A DNA stretch of 64,000 bases. Source: Bradyrhizobium sp. BR13661 (GTDB lineage Bacteria > Pseudomonadota > Alphaproteobacteria > Rhizobiales > Xanthobacteraceae). The stretch covers positions 1 through 64,000 of the forward strand of contig NZ_JARXWB010000029.1 of assembly GCF_029892425.1 (NCBI RefSeq). Direction: 5' to 3'. Both the position numbers and the translations under genes were made by a program. Below the pieces are notes generated by a model. It was given only the letters and a program-made list of their open reading frames with translations. It was not told the origin of the DNA and did no database searches. This document shows positions 17,154 through 26,059 of this stretch, one piece after another (position 1 is the first letter of the stretch; every line of letters starts with the position of its first letter).

Positions 17154-18143
17154 ATGTCTCGCATGAAAACCTATGACGGCCCCGTCTCCGACCATTTCAA
17201 TGGTCTGCATTTCTTCGACCCGGACGGCTCGCCGCCAAAATCGCTCAGCGAGGTGCTGCGCTGGCAGCTCAGCCGTGGGCGGGAGCGCGCGAGATGGCCC
17301 GTGTGGGTTCCGAGCCCTCACGCCGACACTCCGCCGGAGCGGGTCGACGGCGACAAGGTCCGGCTTTCTTTCGTCGGCCACGCCAGCTGGCTGATCCAGA
17401 CCGGTGGCCTCAATATCCTCGTCGATCCTGTCTGGTCCTCGCGGGTCTCGCCGGTCGCCTGGGCCGGGCCGAAGCGGCACAACGATCCCGGCATCGCCTT
17501 CGAAAAGCTGCCTGACATCGACGTCGTGCTGGTTTCGCACGGCCACTACGATCATTTGGACATCGCGACATTGTCGCGGCTCGCAAAGAATTTCGCGCCG
17601 CGCGTGGTCACCCCGCTCGGCAATGACGTGACGATGCGCAGCGCCGACTCCACCATCAAGGTGGAGGCCTTCGACTGGCATGATCGCGTCGAGCTCGGTG
17701 GTGGCATTGCCGCGCATCTCGTGCCGACACGGCACTGGACCGCGCGCGGCATGTTCGATCGCAACAAGGCGCTGTGGGCGAGTTTTGTGTTGGAGACGCC
17801 GGCCGGGAAAATCTACGTCGTCTGCGATTCCGGCTATGGCGATGGCAGCCATTTCCGCCGCGTCGCCGAGCAGCACGGGAAGTTGCGTCTGGCGATCCTG
17901 CCCATCGGTGCCTACGAGCCGCGCTGGTTCATGCGCGACCAGCACATGAACCCGGAAGATGCGGTGAAGGCTCTGGCGGATTGCGGCGCAGAGCAAGCCC
18001 TCGGGCATCATCACGGCACGTTCCAGCTGACGGATGAGGCGATCGACGCGCCGGCAAAAGCGTTGGTGGAAGCGCTCGATGCCGCGAAGATTCCGCAGGA
18101 GCGGTTCGTGGCGATGAAGCCGGGACAGGTGGTGGAGATTTAG
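17154..18143 (+). CDS. MBL-fold metallo-hydrolase (NAPE-PLD / UlaG-like)
   Basis: A 329-residue metallo-beta-lactamase-fold hydrolase of the NAPE-PLD/UlaG-like group. FVGHASWLIQTGGLNILVDPVWS leads into SHGHYDHLD (HxHxDH metal motif), then HWTARGMFDRNKALWASFVL and a distal His in QALGHHHGTFQLTDE. The N-terminus YDGPVSDHFNGLHFFDPDG matches the subgroup annotated as MBL fold metallo-hydrolase. ATG 17154 is preferred; ATG 17088 and 17163 are in frame. Substrate unknown; phosphodiester or lactone cleavage is typical of the superfamily. Confidence 0.9.
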   Translation: MSRMKTYDGPVSDHFNGLHFFDPDGSPPKSLSEVLRWQLSRGRERARWPVWVPSPHADTPPERVDGDKVRLSFVGHASWLIQTGGLNILVDPVWSSRVSPVAWAGPKRHNDPGIAFEKLPDIDVVLVSHGHYDHLDIATLSRLAKNFAPRVVTPLGNDVTMRSADSTIKVEAFDWHDRVELGGGIAAHLVPTRHWTARGMFDRNKALWASFVLETPAGKIYVVCDSGYGDGSHFRRVAEQHGKLRLAILPIGAYEPRWFMRDQHMNPEDAVKALADCGAEQALGHHHGTFQLTDEAIDAPAKALVEALDAAKIPQERFVAMKPGQVVEI

Positions 18144-18164
18144 GTCTCTCTACGCACACCGCTC

Positions 18165-18301
18165 GTGCCCCGGACGCAGCGCAGCGCTACTTTAGCGGTG
18201 CGCTGCAGAGCCGGGGCCCATGTCGCAGTGGTGTGCCGTGTTGCTTGCTGGGTCCCGGCTCTGCGCAGCAACGCTGGCGCGTTGCAGCGTGTCCGGGACA
18301 C
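18165..18301. repeat. palindromic intergenic element, family D copy 1
   Basis: Outer arms gtgccccggacgcagcgcagcg and the approximate complement gcgttgcagcgtgtccgggacac; inner arms agccgggg and ggtcccggctctgcgcag. A second copy is at 41744-41877. It fills the space between the convergent MBL hydrolase and SIMPL genes. Confidence 0.82.
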
Positions 18302-18306
18302 AAGAC

Positions 18307-19008
18307 TTACTGCCCCTGCTTGATCGCCCAACTCACATTCACCGTCACCGACAGCGTTTCCTCGCCCGGCGCAACCGCGGCAGGGGCTGCCATCGGCGCT
18401 GCAGCCATGCGGCCTTTGAACAGAGGCATCGGCGCGCCACCCTCAGAGACGCTGAGCGGCGCGCCCAGCGTGACGCCGTTGGCCTTGGCATAGATCTCGG
18501 CCTTGCGCCGCGCGTCCGCGACCGCCTGCTCGCGCGCATCGTCGAGCAGCTTTGAGGCCTGCGTCACTTCGAACGAGATGTTGCCGATGTCGTTCGCACC
18601 GGCGCTGACCAGCGTGTCGATGATGCCGGCGACCTTGGTCACGTCGCGGATCTTCACCGTGACGCGGTTGGAGGCACGGAAGCCGACCACTGGCGAGGCA
18701 CCGCTCGAGCGGTTCGGCGCATATTGCGGCTGCAACGACAGGCGCGAGGTCTGGTAGTCCTTCTCCGGGATGCCTGCGCCCTTCAGCGCCAGCAGCACCT
18801 TGCCCATCGCAGCGTTGTTGGCGTCAGACGCTTCCTTCGCCGATTTGGCGTCGTTGGCAACACCGGCATCGATCTGCGCCAGATCAGGCGCCGCCGAGAC
18901 CGTCGCCTCGCCGCTCACCGAGATGGCGGACGGAAAATCCTCGGCGAGCGCGGGCGTCGCCAGCAGCGTGGCGGCGAAAAGGGCAACAACGGCGACAGGC
19001 TTCTTCAT
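18307..19008 (-). CDS. exported SIMPL domain protein (DUF541 / BP26-like)
   Basis: A 233-residue protein with a signal peptide (MKKPVAVVALFAATLLATPALA). The SIMPL domain covers nearly all the rest: ISVSGEATVSAAPDLAQIDAGV, a GIPEKDYQTSRLSLQPQY segment, GFRASNRVTVKIRD and DARRKAEIYAKANGV. Related BP26/OMP28 of Brucella forms periplasmic oligomeric rings. ATG 19008 is preferred to the in-frame GTG at 19017. It starts five bases past the stop of the exported GyrI-like gene, so the two are cotranscribed. Confidence 0.9.
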   Translation of the reverse strand: MKKPVAVVALFAATLLATPALAEDFPSAISVSGEATVSAAPDLAQIDAGVANDAKSAKEASDANNAAMGKVLLALKGAGIPEKDYQTSRLSLQPQYAPNRSSGASPVVGFRASNRVTVKIRDVTKVAGIIDTLVSAGANDIGNISFEVTQASKLLDDAREQAVADARRKAEIYAKANGVTLGAPLSVSEGGAPMPLFKGRMAAAPMAAPAAVAPGEETLSVTVNVSWAIKQGQ

Positions 19009-19013
19009 CGGTC

Positions 19014-19781
19014 TCACTTCAGCGGCACGAACACGTTGATCACGAGCTTGTCCTCGGCCGTCTTGAGCGGATCGGTGAGGTACTCCTCGATGAAGGTGTC
19101 CTTGGCTTCCAGCTTCTTGTCGTCGAGGTGATTGGTGATCGCCTCATAGGTGTTGTCCATGTTGTCGTAAGAGCCGCGATGGACGAATTTCAGCGCCTTG
19201 CCCTCCGGCGATTTGCCGATGCTCATGTCCTTGCTCAGGTTCTTCGGGTCCTGCTCGACCGGGATCTCGGCGAGGAAGGTGAAGCCGGTGTCGTCAGTCG
19301 AGGTGTAGACGATCATCGAATTGCCGGCATGCTTGATGCCCTGCTTGTCGAGCAGCGTGTTCAACGCCTTGAAGGCGTCGACCAGGGTGTCGAAGGCCGA
19401 GTCCCAGTTGGCGGTGCCCTTGACCATCACGACCTTCTTGGCTTCGAGCGTGGTTTCCAGGCCAAAGGGATCGGCGGTCTGAACCGGAGCAGGGGTGGCG
19501 GCCGCCGCCGGGGGCGGTGCCGCCGGGCTCGGCGAGGCGCTGGCTGCGGGTGAAGGCGTTGTGGCAGGCGCCGGCGATGCGCTGGCTGCCGGAGACGGCG
19601 TTGCCACTGGCGCGGGCGAAGCGCTCGCGGCCGGGGAGGGCGAGGCCGACGGGGCAGGCGAGGGGCTCGCTGAGGCCGCCGGCGCCGGGCTCGGCGTCTG
19701 CGCGAGAGCGCCTGACAGGCCGAACGACAGGGCCGCTGCCGGGATCAGCGCGGCCAGAGCAAGACGACGAAACCCGATCAT
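19014..19781 (-). CDS. exported GyrI-like domain protein with Pro/Ala/Ser repeat linker
   Basis: A 255-residue protein in three parts. The signal peptide is residues 1-28 (ending SGALAQ). A linker of about 75 residues consists almost entirely of Pro, Ala and Ser in degenerate SPAASASPAP-type repeats. The rest (about 100-255) is a GyrI-like/AraC effector-binding fold, with KVVMVKGTANWDSAF, a FLAEIPV strand, ALKFVHRGSYDNMDNTYEAI and FIEEYLTDP. ATG 19781 has GGGGAGAA upstream. The secretion signal is unusual for this domain, which normally works in the cytoplasm. Ligand unknown. Cotranscribed with the SIMPL gene. Confidence 0.85.
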   Translation of the reverse strand: MIGFRRLALAALIPAAALSFGLSGALAQTPSPAPAASASPSPAPSASPSPAASASPAPVATPSPAASASPAPATTPSPAASASPSPAAPPPAAAATPAPVQTADPFGLETTLEAKKVVMVKGTANWDSAFDTLVDAFKALNTLLDKQGIKHAGNSMIVYTSTDDTGFTFLAEIPVEQDPKNLSKDMSIGKSPEGKALKFVHRGSYDNMDNTYEAITNHLDDKKLEAKDTFIEEYLTDPLKTAEDKLVINVFVPLK

Positions 19782-19999
19782 TTTATTCTCCCCAAGAAAC
19801 TTCCGCATCAAGGCCTGAGCGCCCAGGCCCAAATCCGGCCGCGCATCCCGGATCGCGCGAACTGCGCCGTTCTAACACGCGAGCGCCAAATTCGTCCCAT
19901 GACAGATGCGTCATGGCAGACGCCCAGGCCTCGGATGCCAAATCACTGGCCAAGCCGCCAAGGATCGCCATATAAGGCAGGCGAAATTCAGGAATTTTC

Positions 20000-20875
20000 A
20001 TGAGCGCGCTGGCCAACCACGCATTTGCCAAGATGAACGGCATCGGCAACGAGATTGTCGTTGTCGACATGCGCGATTCCGCGGGCAAGGTCACGCCTGG
20101 TGATGCCCGCGCGGTGGCGTCCGCGGATGGCGGTGTGCCCTATGACCAGCTCATGGTGCTGCAGAAGCCGCGGCTCGATGGCACCGAAGCCTTCATCAGC
20201 ATCTACAACAGCGACGGTTCGGAAGCCGGCGCCTGCGGCAACGGCATGCGTTGCGTGGTTCGCCGCATCTTCGAAAAAACCGGACAGGCCACGGCGACCT
20301 TCCAGACCGCAGCCGGCCTGCTCAATGCCTGGCAGGGTCCGGCGCCTGATCTCTACACCGTCGACATGGGCGCGCCGAAGTTCGGCTGGCAGGACATTCC
20401 GCTGGCGGAGGAGTTTCGCGACACCCGCTACATCGAATTGCAGATCGGGCCGATCGACAATCCGATCCTGCATTCGCCGTCGGTGGTCAGCATGGGCAAT
20501 CCGCATGCGATCTTCTGGGTCGACGACGTCAGCGCGTATGATCTCGAGCGCTTCGGGCCGCTCTTGGAAAATCATCCGATCTTCCCTGAGCGCGCCAACA
20601 TCACGCTCGCCCATATCGTCGACCGCGAGCACATCACGATGCGCACCTGGGAGCGCGGTGCGGGGCTCACCCGTGCGTGCGGCTCGGCGGCCTGCGCGAC
20701 GGCCGTTGCAGCGGCGCGGCTGAAGCGCACCGAGCGCAAGGTCGAGATGACGCTGCCGGGCGGCAAGCTCGGCATCGAATGGCGCGAGCGCGACGATCAC
20801 GTGCTGATGACAGGCACCGCGACCTTCGAATATGAAGGCCATTTCGATCCGGCGCTGTTCGCGCCGGTGGGCTGA
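20000..20875 (+). CDS. dapF: diaminopimelate epimerase
   Basis: Converts LL- to meso-diaminopimelate for lysine and peptidoglycan synthesis. It has 291 residues with both catalytic cysteines: Cys79 in GACGNGMRC and Cys227 in TRACGSAACAT. N-terminal FAKMNGIGNEIVVVD is typical. AGGAATTT precedes ATG 20000. The stop codon TGA shares its last base with the ATG of mtaB, so the two are translationally coupled. Confidence 0.97.
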   Translation: MSALANHAFAKMNGIGNEIVVVDMRDSAGKVTPGDARAVASADGGVPYDQLMVLQKPRLDGTEAFISIYNSDGSEAGACGNGMRCVVRRIFEKTGQATATFQTAAGLLNAWQGPAPDLYTVDMGAPKFGWQDIPLAEEFRDTRYIELQIGPIDNPILHSPSVVSMGNPHAIFWVDDVSAYDLERFGPLLENHPIFPERANITLAHIVDREHITMRTWERGAGLTRACGSAACATAVAAARLKRTERKVEMTLPGGKLGIEWRERDDHVLMTGTATFEYEGHFDPALFAPVG

Positions 20876-22131
20876 TGGCCGTCGACATCGTCACCTTCGG
20901 CTGCCGCCTCAACGCTTTCGAGGCCGAGGTGATCCGCCGCGAGGCGGAAGGTGCCGGCCTTTCCGATACCATCGTCATCAACAGCTGTGCCGTCACCAAC
21001 GAGGCGGTGGCGCAGGCACGGCAGTCGATCCGAAAATTGAAGCGCGAGCGGCCGGAAGCGCGCATCGTCGTCACCGGCTGCGCGGCGCAGACGCAGAGCG
21101 CGATGTTCGCCGACATGGCCGAGGTCGATCGCGTCGTCGGCAATGACGACAAGATGCGCGGTGATGCCTGGCGCGCGGCCCGCGATGCCTTCGATCTCGG
21201 CGCCAGCGAGAAGATCGCCGTCAGCGACATCATGGCCGTGAAGGACATGGCGCCGCATCTGATCGACGGCTATGCCAGCGGCCTGCCGCGCGTGTTCGTG
21301 CAGGTGCAGAACGGCTGCGACCACCGCTGCACCTTCTGCATCATTCCCTATGGCCGCGGCAATTCCCGCTCGGTGCCGATGGGCGCTGTGGTGGATCAGG
21401 TGCGGACGCTGGTGGAGCGCGGCCATGCCGAGATCGTGCTGACAGGCGTCGATCTCACCAGCTATGGCGCTGACCTGCCGGGCGCGCCAAAGCTTGGCCT
21501 GCTGACCAGGCAGATCTTGCGACACGTGCCGGAGCTGAAGCGGCTGCGCATCTCCTCGATCGATTCGATCGAGGCGGACAGCGATCTGTTGGATGCCATT
21601 GCCGACGATATCAGGCTGATGCCGCATCTGCATCTGTCGCTGCAGTCCGGCGACGACATGATCCTGAAGCGGATGAAGCGGCGGCATTCGCGCAGCGATT
21701 CGATTGCATTTTGCGATCAGGTGCGGCGCCTGCGCCCGGATATCGCCTTCGGCGCCGACATCATCGCGGGCTTTCCGACCGAGACCGAGGAGATGTTTGC
21801 GCGCTCGCTCGATCTCGTCGAGGAATGCGGCCTGACGTTCCTGCACGTCTTCCCCTATTCACCGCGCCCGGGCACGCCAGCCGCAAAGATGCCGCAGGTG
21901 GCGGGTGGCGCGATCAAGGAACGCGCGAAGCGGTTGCGTGCGGCTGGAGAAGTGGCGTTACGACAACGGCTGCAGGCCGAGATCGGCGCGACGCGCGATG
22001 TGCTGATCGAGAGCGATGGTCAGGGGCGCACCGAGCACTATCTCCCGGTCGCGATCGCAGGCGAGCGCGTCGGTAGCGTCGTGCCGCGAAGGATTGTTGG
22101 TAATGATGGCGAGCGGCTGATCACACACTGA
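20875..22131 (+). CDS. mtaB: tRNA (N6-L-threonylcarbamoyladenosine(37)-C2)-methylthiotransferase
   Basis: Radical-SAM enzyme converting t6A37 to ms2t6A37 in tRNAs reading ANN codons. It has 418 residues. The N-terminal UPF0004 domain has cluster cysteines in FGCRLNAFE, NSCAVTNEA and VTGCAAQ. The radical-SAM core has the CDHRCTFC site and SRSVPMGAVVDQV. LHLSLQSGDDMILKRMKRRH and PYSPRPGTPAA are MtaB-like. The C-terminal TRAM-type region is short. Coupled to dapF by a one-base overlap, an arrangement common in this order. Confidence 0.95.
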   Translation: MAVDIVTFGCRLNAFEAEVIRREAEGAGLSDTIVINSCAVTNEAVAQARQSIRKLKRERPEARIVVTGCAAQTQSAMFADMAEVDRVVGNDDKMRGDAWRAARDAFDLGASEKIAVSDIMAVKDMAPHLIDGYASGLPRVFVQVQNGCDHRCTFCIIPYGRGNSRSVPMGAVVDQVRTLVERGHAEIVLTGVDLTSYGADLPGAPKLGLLTRQILRHVPELKRLRISSIDSIEADSDLLDAIADDIRLMPHLHLSLQSGDDMILKRMKRRHSRSDSIAFCDQVRRLRPDIAFGADIIAGFPTETEEMFARSLDLVEECGLTFLHVFPYSPRPGTPAAKMPQVAGGAIKERAKRLRAAGEVALRQRLQAEIGATRDVLIESDGQGRTEHYLPVAIAGERVGSVVPRRIVGNDGERLITH

Positions 22132-22134
22132 ACT

Positions 22135-22273
22135 GTCGTCCCGGCGAAGGCCGGGACCCATACCGCGTGATCTATCGGTCGCGCGCGGTGCTTGCCCCAG
22201 CCGAGCTGAGCAACTGCGAGTCTTCGCTAAACTACACCCTGTGGTTAAGGGTCCCGGCCTTCGCCGGGACGAC
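22135..22273. repeat. palindromic intergenic element, family B copy 1
   Basis: Terminal arms gtcgtcccggcgaaggccgg and ccggccttcgccgggacgac form a perfect inverted repeat. The interior also matches the copy at 54531-54657 when reverse-complemented (gcgaagactcg, gatagatcacgcggtat). Begins 3 bp past the mtaB stop and lies between convergent genes. Confidence 0.9.
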
Positions 22274-22312
22274 ACCGAGGGTGTGGATTTAGAGTGCTTA
22301 AATTGCGCGATC

Positions 22313-23422
22313 CTACGACGCCCGCACCTGCCAGAAGCGCAACGTCCGTCGCGCGTTCTCCGGCGACATGCGTGCAAAATTGTTTTTCGCTCTCGCGACA
22401 TCCGCCGGCTTCATCGCTCCACTCGCAAAGCGGCTTTCGAGCACGGCGGCGGTCGTTTCCCAGCTCAGCTGTGCCGCCTTGCACGGCACCAGCAGGCCGT
22501 CTTCGCGCAGGCTCTGCATCAGCGGACGTATCACTTCCACGGTCGATCCTGACAGCGCCGCCAGCGCGGCCACCGCCTCTTCGTAGCGCCGGTGTTTTGC
22601 GAAATTGAGCAGCGTCGCTTCGGTGAGCTGGCCCGATGCCTTGAGGTTCGCGATCGCCCGCTTGGCGCCCTCGAAATCGCGCACACCCGACATCTCGCGC
22701 TCGACGCCGACGGTGACGGCGGCGATCGCGCTCTGGATTTCCTCGAACAGATGCGGCGGCGCGCGCGACAGCAATCGCGTGCGGACCGCGTCCGTCGCCG
22801 AGCGCAGCAATTTGCGGCGCAGCTCCGACGGCAGGTCGACGCGCACGCCGACGCTGACGGCGAGCTCCGGATCGCTTTCTGCCTGGCCGACGATGATGGC
22901 AAAGCCGTTGCCCGAGACGCGCGCGCCGGGATTGGCAGCAAGGCGCCGGCTGACACTGGGATAGCGGCGCGCCAGCAGCGCGTCGGTCACGATCTCCTTC
23001 AGCCACCAGCGGCCGGCAACGGCGAGCAGATGCGGCTCGCCCTTGCTGGAGGCGATCTTCACCAGATCGCCGTCGTCGAGCCGCGCGGATTCCTGCAGCA
23101 CCGGACCGGCAATGCGGATCTCGTCATTGTTGGCGAGGCGGCGGATCACCGAAGGCGGCGCCTGCGTGATCGGCGCGAGCTGGGCGCTGATTTCGGCGAG
23201 CGCAATGCGCGCGCCCATGTCGGCGATGGCGCGCAGCTCGATGGTGCCGATCAGGCGCTCGAGCACGTCATCGAACAGCGCGATCTGCTCGTCGTTGAAG
23301 CTGCCGGCGGAGGAGAGGAACAGGTCCGTGACGCGCCGGGCGGTCTCCAGCCCCTTTTCCGCCGAGCCGGTCCGGATCGCGGATTCGACCTCGTCGATGA
23401 TCGATAGCTGGGCGGTAGACAT
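22313..23422 (-). CDS. DUF2336 domain-containing protein
   Basis: A 369-residue, mostly helical protein with HEAT-like repeats: LFDDVLERLIGTIELRAIADMGARIALAE, then APPSVIRRLANNDEIRIAGPVLQES, which is the DUF2336 signature of alphaproteobacteria. No signal peptide or catalytic motif. The family is uncharacterised; its repeat character suggests protein-protein interaction. Single gene, convergent with mtaB across a family B element. Confidence 0.88.
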   Translation of the reverse strand: MSTAQLSIIDEVESAIRTGSAEKGLETARRVTDLFLSSAGSFNDEQIALFDDVLERLIGTIELRAIADMGARIALAEISAQLAPITQAPPSVIRRLANNDEIRIAGPVLQESARLDDGDLVKIASSKGEPHLLAVAGRWWLKEIVTDALLARRYPSVSRRLAANPGARVSGNGFAIIVGQAESDPELAVSVGVRVDLPSELRRKLLRSATDAVRTRLLSRAPPHLFEEIQSAIAAVTVGVEREMSGVRDFEGAKRAIANLKASGQLTEATLLNFAKHRRYEEAVAALAALSGSTVEVIRPLMQSLREDGLLVPCKAAQLSWETTAAVLESRFASGAMKPADVARAKNNFARMSPENARRTLRFWQVRAS

Positions 23423-23526
23423 GACGCGCGGCTCGTCCTGAGCGGATGATGGATGCTTCTTCTAAGCAGGCGCTATCATTAGAGGCGAGCACTGAACGTT
23501 TCGTAAACCATGCCTCCTTGAGGCCA

Positions 23527-24279
23527 CTATTCCCCGTTCCAGCCGCAGGCGCGGAGCTTCTCGTGCATGTGGGGCGGGGCCGGCGCGACGACGCGAATCG
23601 GCTCCCTGTTCCTCGAAATCGGCACCACGATCTCGCGGGAATGCAAATGCAGCTTCGGCTCGCCGAAGCGCGGGCCGTTGCCGTAAATGTTATCGCCGAA
23701 GATCGGCCAGCCGGTCGCTGAGGAATGCACGCGCAATTGATGGGTCCGCCCGGTGACCGGTTCCATGGCGAGCCAGGTAAAACCCTCCCCCCGGCCCATC
23801 ACCTTCCAGTTGGTGACCGCCTTCTGGCCCTCGGGGTCGGGCTTCTGCCACCAGCCGCGTTCGGCATTGAGCCGGCCGAGCGGCATGTCGATGGTGCCTT
23901 CGTCCTCGGCTGGGCCGCCCTCGACCACGGTCCAGTAGGTCTTGCCGATCTTGCCGTGCTTGAACAGGAGGCCGAGCGAGGCGGTCGCCTTGCGATGGCG
24001 GCCGAGCACGAGGCAGCCGGAAGTGTCCTTGTCCAGCCGGTGGGCCAGCACCGGCGGCCGCGGCAGGCCGAAGCAGAGCGCCGTGAAGGAGTCCTCCAGA
24101 TTGGCGCCGCCCTTGGGGCCGCGATGCACCGGCAGCCCGGAGGGCTTGTCGATGATCAGCATCAATCCGTCGCGGTGGAGCACACGCGCCTGGATCTCCT
24201 CGGCGGTCAATTCGGGAACATCGAGCAATTGCAGGACTTTCGGACAAGACTTTCGTTTGGGGGCGGGAACGGCTAACAC
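23527..24279 (-). CDS. RluA-family RNA pseudouridine synthase
   Basis: A 250-residue enzyme with the RluA motif AHRLDKDTSGCLVLGR, whose Asp83 is the catalytic nucleophile, plus LMLIIDKPSGLPVHRG upstream and GRTHQLRVHSSATGWPIFGD downstream. No S4 domain, so it resembles the shorter RluA/TruC group; the target uridine cannot be assigned. The given start is GTG 24279; a downstream non-ATG start is possible because the first 20 residues are poorly conserved in type. Its start is only 9 bp from the divergent ftsY start. Confidence 0.92.
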   Translation of the reverse strand: MLAVPAPKRKSCPKVLQLLDVPELTAEEIQARVLHRDGLMLIIDKPSGLPVHRGPKGGANLEDSFTALCFGLPRPPVLAHRLDKDTSGCLVLGRHRKATASLGLLFKHGKIGKTYWTVVEGGPAEDEGTIDMPLGRLNAERGWWQKPDPEGQKAVTNWKVMGRGEGFTWLAMEPVTGRTHQLRVHSSATGWPIFGDNIYGNGPRFGEPKLHLHSREIVVPISRNREPIRVVAPAPPHMHEKLRACGWNGE

Positions 24280-24288
24280 ACCCCCGCC

Positions 24289-25236
24289 ATGAACGATACC
24301 ACGTCAGATCCCCCCAAGCTGAGCTGGTGGCGCCGCCTGTCCAACGGGCTGAAGCGCACCTCGTCCTCGCTGGGGACCGCAGTTGCCGACCTCGTCACCA
24401 AGCGCAAGCTCGACCGCGCCATGCTCGACGACATCGAGGACGTGCTGCTGCGCGCCGATCTCGGCACGTCAGTCGCTGTGCGGATTGCGGATGCCGTCGG
24501 CACCGGGCGCTATGACAAGGCGATCTCGGCCGACGAGGTCAAGGACGTGGTCGCGACCGAGGTCGAGAAGGTGCTGGCCCCTGTCGCCAAGCCGCTCGAG
24601 ATCGACGCCAGCAAGAAGCCGTTCGTGATCCTCGTGGTCGGCGTCAACGGCTCCGGCAAGACCACGACGATTGGAAAACTCTCGCAGAAATTTGCCTCCG
24701 AAGGCCGCAAGGTGATGCTGGCCGCCGGCGACACGTTTCGCGCGGCCGCCATCGAGCAGCTCAAGGTCTGGGGCGAGCGCACCAGAACGCCTGTGATCTC
24801 GGGCGCGCAGGGATCGGATTCAGCGAGCCTCGCCTTCAATGCGCTGACCGCGGCGAAAGAGCAGACCATCGATGTGCTCCTGATCGACACCGCCGGCCGC
24901 CTGCAGAACAAGTCGGAGCTGATGAACGAGCTCGAGAAGGTCGTCCGTGTCATCCGCAAGGTCGACGCGTCGGCACCGCATGCGGTGCTCCTCGTGCTCG
25001 ACGCCACCGTCGGCCAGAACGCGCTGTCGCAGGTCGAGGCCTTCCATCGGGCGGCAGGGGTCACGGGCCTGGTGATGACCAAGCTCGACGGCACCGCGCG
25101 CGGCGGCATTCTGGTGGCGCTCGCGGAAAAGTTCAAACTGCCGGTGCATTTCATCGGCGTCGGCGAAGGCGTCGACGATCTCGCGCCGTTCACCGCGCGC
25201 GATTTCGCCCGCGCCATTGCCGGAATCGAAAGCTAG
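24289..25236 (+). CDS. ftsY: signal recognition particle receptor FtsY
   Basis: Membrane-associated GTPase that receives Ffh-ribosome complexes. It has 315 residues. The short N-terminal part lacks the long acidic A domain of E. coli FtsY, as usual in alphaproteobacteria. NG domain motifs are VVGVNGSGKTTTIGK, DTFRAAAIEQL, LLIDTAGRLQ and MTKLDGTARGG. Because the divergent pseudouridine synthase starts 9 bp away, its promoter must lie inside that gene. yciB follows after 3 bp. Confidence 0.97.
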   Translation: MNDTTSDPPKLSWWRRLSNGLKRTSSSLGTAVADLVTKRKLDRAMLDDIEDVLLRADLGTSVAVRIADAVGTGRYDKAISADEVKDVVATEVEKVLAPVAKPLEIDASKKPFVILVVGVNGSGKTTTIGKLSQKFASEGRKVMLAAGDTFRAAAIEQLKVWGERTRTPVISGAQGSDSASLAFNALTAAKEQTIDVLLIDTAGRLQNKSELMNELEKVVRVIRKVDASAPHAVLLVLDATVGQNALSQVEAFHRAAGVTGLVMTKLDGTARGGILVALAEKFKLPVHFIGVGEGVDDLAPFTARDFARAIAGIES

Positions 25237-25239
25237 AGT

Positions 25240-25842
25240 ATGGACAAGACCCAGCCGCATCCGCTGTTCAAGCTTGCGACCGAGCTCGGTCCGCTGCTCG
25301 TGTTCTTCTTCGTCAATGCGAAGTTCAATCTGTTCGCCGCGACCGGCGCCTTCATGGTCGCGATCGTGGCGGCGATGATCGCCTCCTATGTGGTGACGCG
25401 CCACATTCCGATCATGGCGATCGTCACGGGCGTGATCGTGCTGGTGTTCGGCACGCTGACCCTGGTGCTGCACGACGAGACCTTCATCAAGGTCAAGCCG
25501 ACCATCATCTACGGCCTGTTCGCTGCGATCCTCGGCGGCGGCCTGTTGTTCGGCCGTTCCTTCATCGCTGTCATGTTCGACCAGATGTTCAATCTGACGC
25601 CGCAGGGCTGGCGTATCCTCACCCTGCGCTGGGCGCTGTTTTTCGCCGGCATGGCGGTGCTGAACGAGATTGTCTGGCGCACCCAGAGCACGGACTTCTG
25701 GGTGAACTTCAAGGTGTTCGGCGTCACGCCCATCACCATGATCTTCGCCATCGCCCAGATGCCGCTGACCAAGCGCTATGGCGCCGAGCCGGTGTCGCTG
25801 GAGACCAGTGAGGCCGAGGCGGGGGATATCAGGAAGGGGTGA
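25240..25842 (+). CDS. yciB: inner membrane-spanning protein YciB / septation protein A
   Basis: A 200-residue polytopic membrane protein of the IspZ/YciB family, with about five hydrophobic segments. Family signatures are KLATELGPLLVFFFVNAKFN, TFIKVKPTIIYGLFAAIL and GWRILTLRWALFFAGMAVLNEIVWR. In enterics the protein influences envelope and septum synthesis; the role here is inferred. It starts 3 bp after the ftsY stop and is cotranscribed with it. Confidence 0.95.
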   Translation: MDKTQPHPLFKLATELGPLLVFFFVNAKFNLFAATGAFMVAIVAAMIASYVVTRHIPIMAIVTGVIVLVFGTLTLVLHDETFIKVKPTIIYGLFAAILGGGLLFGRSFIAVMFDQMFNLTPQGWRILTLRWALFFAGMAVLNEIVWRTQSTDFWVNFKVFGVTPITMIFAIAQMPLTKRYGAEPVSLETSEAEAGDIRKG

Positions 25843-26059
25843 CGCCCGGCTTGTGGTTCCCGCCTGCCAACGCCGATCAAGCCTATTCACGCTGCAGTGC
25901 ACTTCGCGCGCGCGTCATGGTCGGATCGGGCGGCGGATCCGATCAGCTTCTTCACGGCTCTGTAACTGCAAGCTGAAATTATTCAGCGCTTTACCTGACC
26001 TGAAGGGTCGAAGGCGGTAGCCTTTCCCGTCAAGGCATGGTGGCACGCCGGAGGGCACG

